Source: Clostridia bacterium
Lineage (GTDB): Bacteria > Bacillota > Clostridia > Christensenellales > Borkfalkiaceae
Reading direction: 5' to 3'
Length of the DNA: 64,000 nt
NCBI GenBank assembly: GCA_017399945.1
Contig: JAFQAQ010000004.1
Coordinates: forward strand, 1-64,000
Position 1 is the first letter of the stretch, and the number at the start of each line of letters is the position of its first letter. Below the pieces are notes generated by a model that was given only the letters and a program-made list of their open reading frames with translations, ran no database searches and was not told where the DNA came from. Both the position numbers and the translations under genes were made by a program. Positions 63,099 to 64,000 of the stretch are shown here, piece by piece.

Positions 63099-63470
63099 TT
63101 ATTTAGGTCTTTTTGCGCCGTATCTAGATCTTGCTTGTCTGCGCTTTGCAACGCCGGCAGTATCTAAAGCACCACGCACGATATGGTATCTAACACCAGG
63201 TAAGTCTTTTACCCTTCCACCACGGATAAGAACTGAGCTGTGTTCTTGAAGGTTGTGACCTTCACCGGGGATGTAAACGATACCTTCAGCCTTGTTAGTC
63301 AATCTTACTCTGGCAATTTTACGTAATGCAGAGTTAGGTTTTTTAGGGGTAGTAGTGGTTACAGACAAGCACACGCCACGTTTTTGGGGACATTCCTCTA
63401 AAATCGGGGACTTAGACTTGTAAGTAATTTTCTTTCTTCCCTGTCTGATTAACTGTTGAATTGTAGGCAT
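63099..63470 (-). CDS. rpsL: 30S ribosomal protein S12
   Basis: 123-residue decoding-centre protein: [20 protein letters not shown] at the start, [20 protein letters not shown] with the lysine where streptomycin-resistance changes occur in other bacteria (wild-type Lys here), and [21 protein letters not shown]. The strong ribosome site AAGGAGG precedes the start. Confidence 0.98.
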   Translation of the reverse strand: MPTIQQLIRQGRKKITYKSKSPILEECPQKRGVCLSVTTTTPKKPNSALRKIARVRLTNKAEGIVYIPGEGHNLQEHSSVLIRGGRVKDLPGVRYHIVRGALDTAGVAKRRQARSRYGAKRPK

Positions 63471-63541
63471 TTACGCACCTCCTTAATTTTTTCGATATTC
63501 GGAAAACGGATTCGGAACTTCCGTTTCGGAAACTTTTTTAG

Positions 63542-63600
63542 TTCGTCGGGCATTATACCCGACGAATATTAATTGTACCAAATATGTTGGTTTTAGTCAA
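63542..63600 (-). promoter_or_regulatory. Promoter of the str operon with leader hairpin
   Basis: On the minus strand TTGACT (63595-63600), 17-nt spacer, TACAAT (63572-63577). A 9-bp hairpin (63542-63550 with 63558-63566) starts about at the +1 region and may stabilise the mRNA 5' end. Confidence 0.75.
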
Positions 63601-63633
63601 ACAAAAACGCTTGGTTTTTGCAGTTTTTAAGGC

Positions 63634-64000
63634 TTATTCTTGCACTTCTTCGGCTTCTACCGTTCTTTGCAACACCGATTGGGGAGAAACGTTCTTGTAA
63701 TCTTTTATACCCGTACCTGCGGGGATAAGTTTACCGATAATAACGTTTTCTTTAAGTCCCAATAACGGGTCGATTTTGTTCTTAATCGCTGCTTCGGTAA
63801 GAACTCTTGCAGTTTCTTGGAAGGACGCTGCCGATAGGAAGGATTCCTTAGCGAGTGCCGCTTTGGTAATACCGAGAAGTATTCTCTTACCAACGGGAGG
63901 TCTCTTACCTGCTTCAACTGCCGCCTTGTTCTCTTCTTCAAACCTGTAAAGATCCAATTTTTCGCCTGGGAGAATATCTGCATCGCCAGATTTTTCGATT
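63634..64000 (-). CDS. rpoC: RNA polymerase beta' subunit, C-terminal end (partial)
   Basis: The last 121 or so residues of beta'; the gene continues beyond the right edge. [20 protein letters not shown], then [15 protein letters not shown], matches the conserved C-terminal region. Only the edge of the window cuts the frame; no frameshift is seen. It lies immediately upstream of rpsL, the usual rpoBC-rpsL-rpsG-fusA-tuf order. Confidence 0.96.
   Translation of the reverse strand, partial: IEKSGDADILPGEKLDLYRFEEENKAAVEAGKRPPVGKRILLGITKAALAKESFLSAASFQETARVLTEAAIKNKIDPLLGLKENVIIGKLIPAGTGIKDYKNVSPQSVLQRTVEAEEVQE

Noticed and set aside
63634-64000. Frameshifted rpoC fragment
   Set aside because: The frame is open to the window edge and matches the beta' end; the edge alone cuts it.

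Overview
The window is a contiguous piece of chromosome from an AT-rich, Gram-positive-type bacterium of the Firmicutes/Clostridia kind. The evidence is the gene order rpsB-tsf / pyrH-frr-uppS-cdsA-dxr-rseP, the rpoC-rpsL-rpsG-fusA-tuf block, AddAB instead of RecBCD, strong GGAGG ribosome sites, TTGACA/TATAAT promoters, and glycine and tetrahydrofolate riboswitches of the clostridial type. SpoVB-like and SpoIIQ-like genes hint at a spore-forming ancestry. A gut-dwelling, uncultured Clostridia lineage would fit, but that is an inference. Nothing in the window requires a plasmid, phage or CRISPR locus.

Layout. 1-1000: start of a leftward gene and a membrane protein of unknown function. 1020-9374 (minus): gdhA, then the lipid/isoprenoid/ribosome-recycling operon pyrH-frr-uppS-cdsA-dxr-rseP, then tsf and rpsB, each with a clear promoter. 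9587-12591 (plus): a tandem glycine riboswitch driving an AGCS amino-acid symporter, then an M20 peptidase. 12615-13959: a compact divergent pair, a small XRE repressor and an eight-cysteine membrane protein, bracketed by two 33-bp terminators that are exact reverse complements. 13967-17253: a sialidase-fold protein and a PLP enzyme, divergent from an AraC regulator. 17307-21330: tRNA-Leu, a kinase, a GH78 rhamnosidase and tRNA-Thr, with unusual repeats beside both tRNA genes. 21331-29746: patatin and esterase, a DUF6062 protein, then engB-lon-HAD-uvrC and an ArsR regulator. 29872-34340: a 50-residue hydrophobic protein, acyl-ACP thioesterase, gap, an M29 aminopeptidase and fba. 34454-41800: two SGNH hydrolases, LysM, SpoVB-like flippase, THF-riboswitch/folT, YetF-DUF4363 and nagA. 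41854-51939: queH, a peptidase S51, a tyrosine phosphatase/kinase pair, addA and addB. 52091-58426: a cluster of lipoproteins and cell-envelope genes. 58628-64000: HU, then tuf, fusA, rpsG, rpsL and the 3' end of rpoC.

The most unusual signals are regulatory. The XRE gene and its cysteine-rich neighbour share two matching palindromes, one filling exactly the 17-bp spacer of a perfect promoter. At least three genes have a -10 box ending exactly 6 nt before the start codon and no Shine-Dalgarno, so they are probably leaderless. Both tRNA genes are followed by an inverted copy of their own T-arm joined to the same short tail, and the tRNA-Leu 3' end, including CCA, is duplicated 177 bp away as an attachment-site-like direct repeat.
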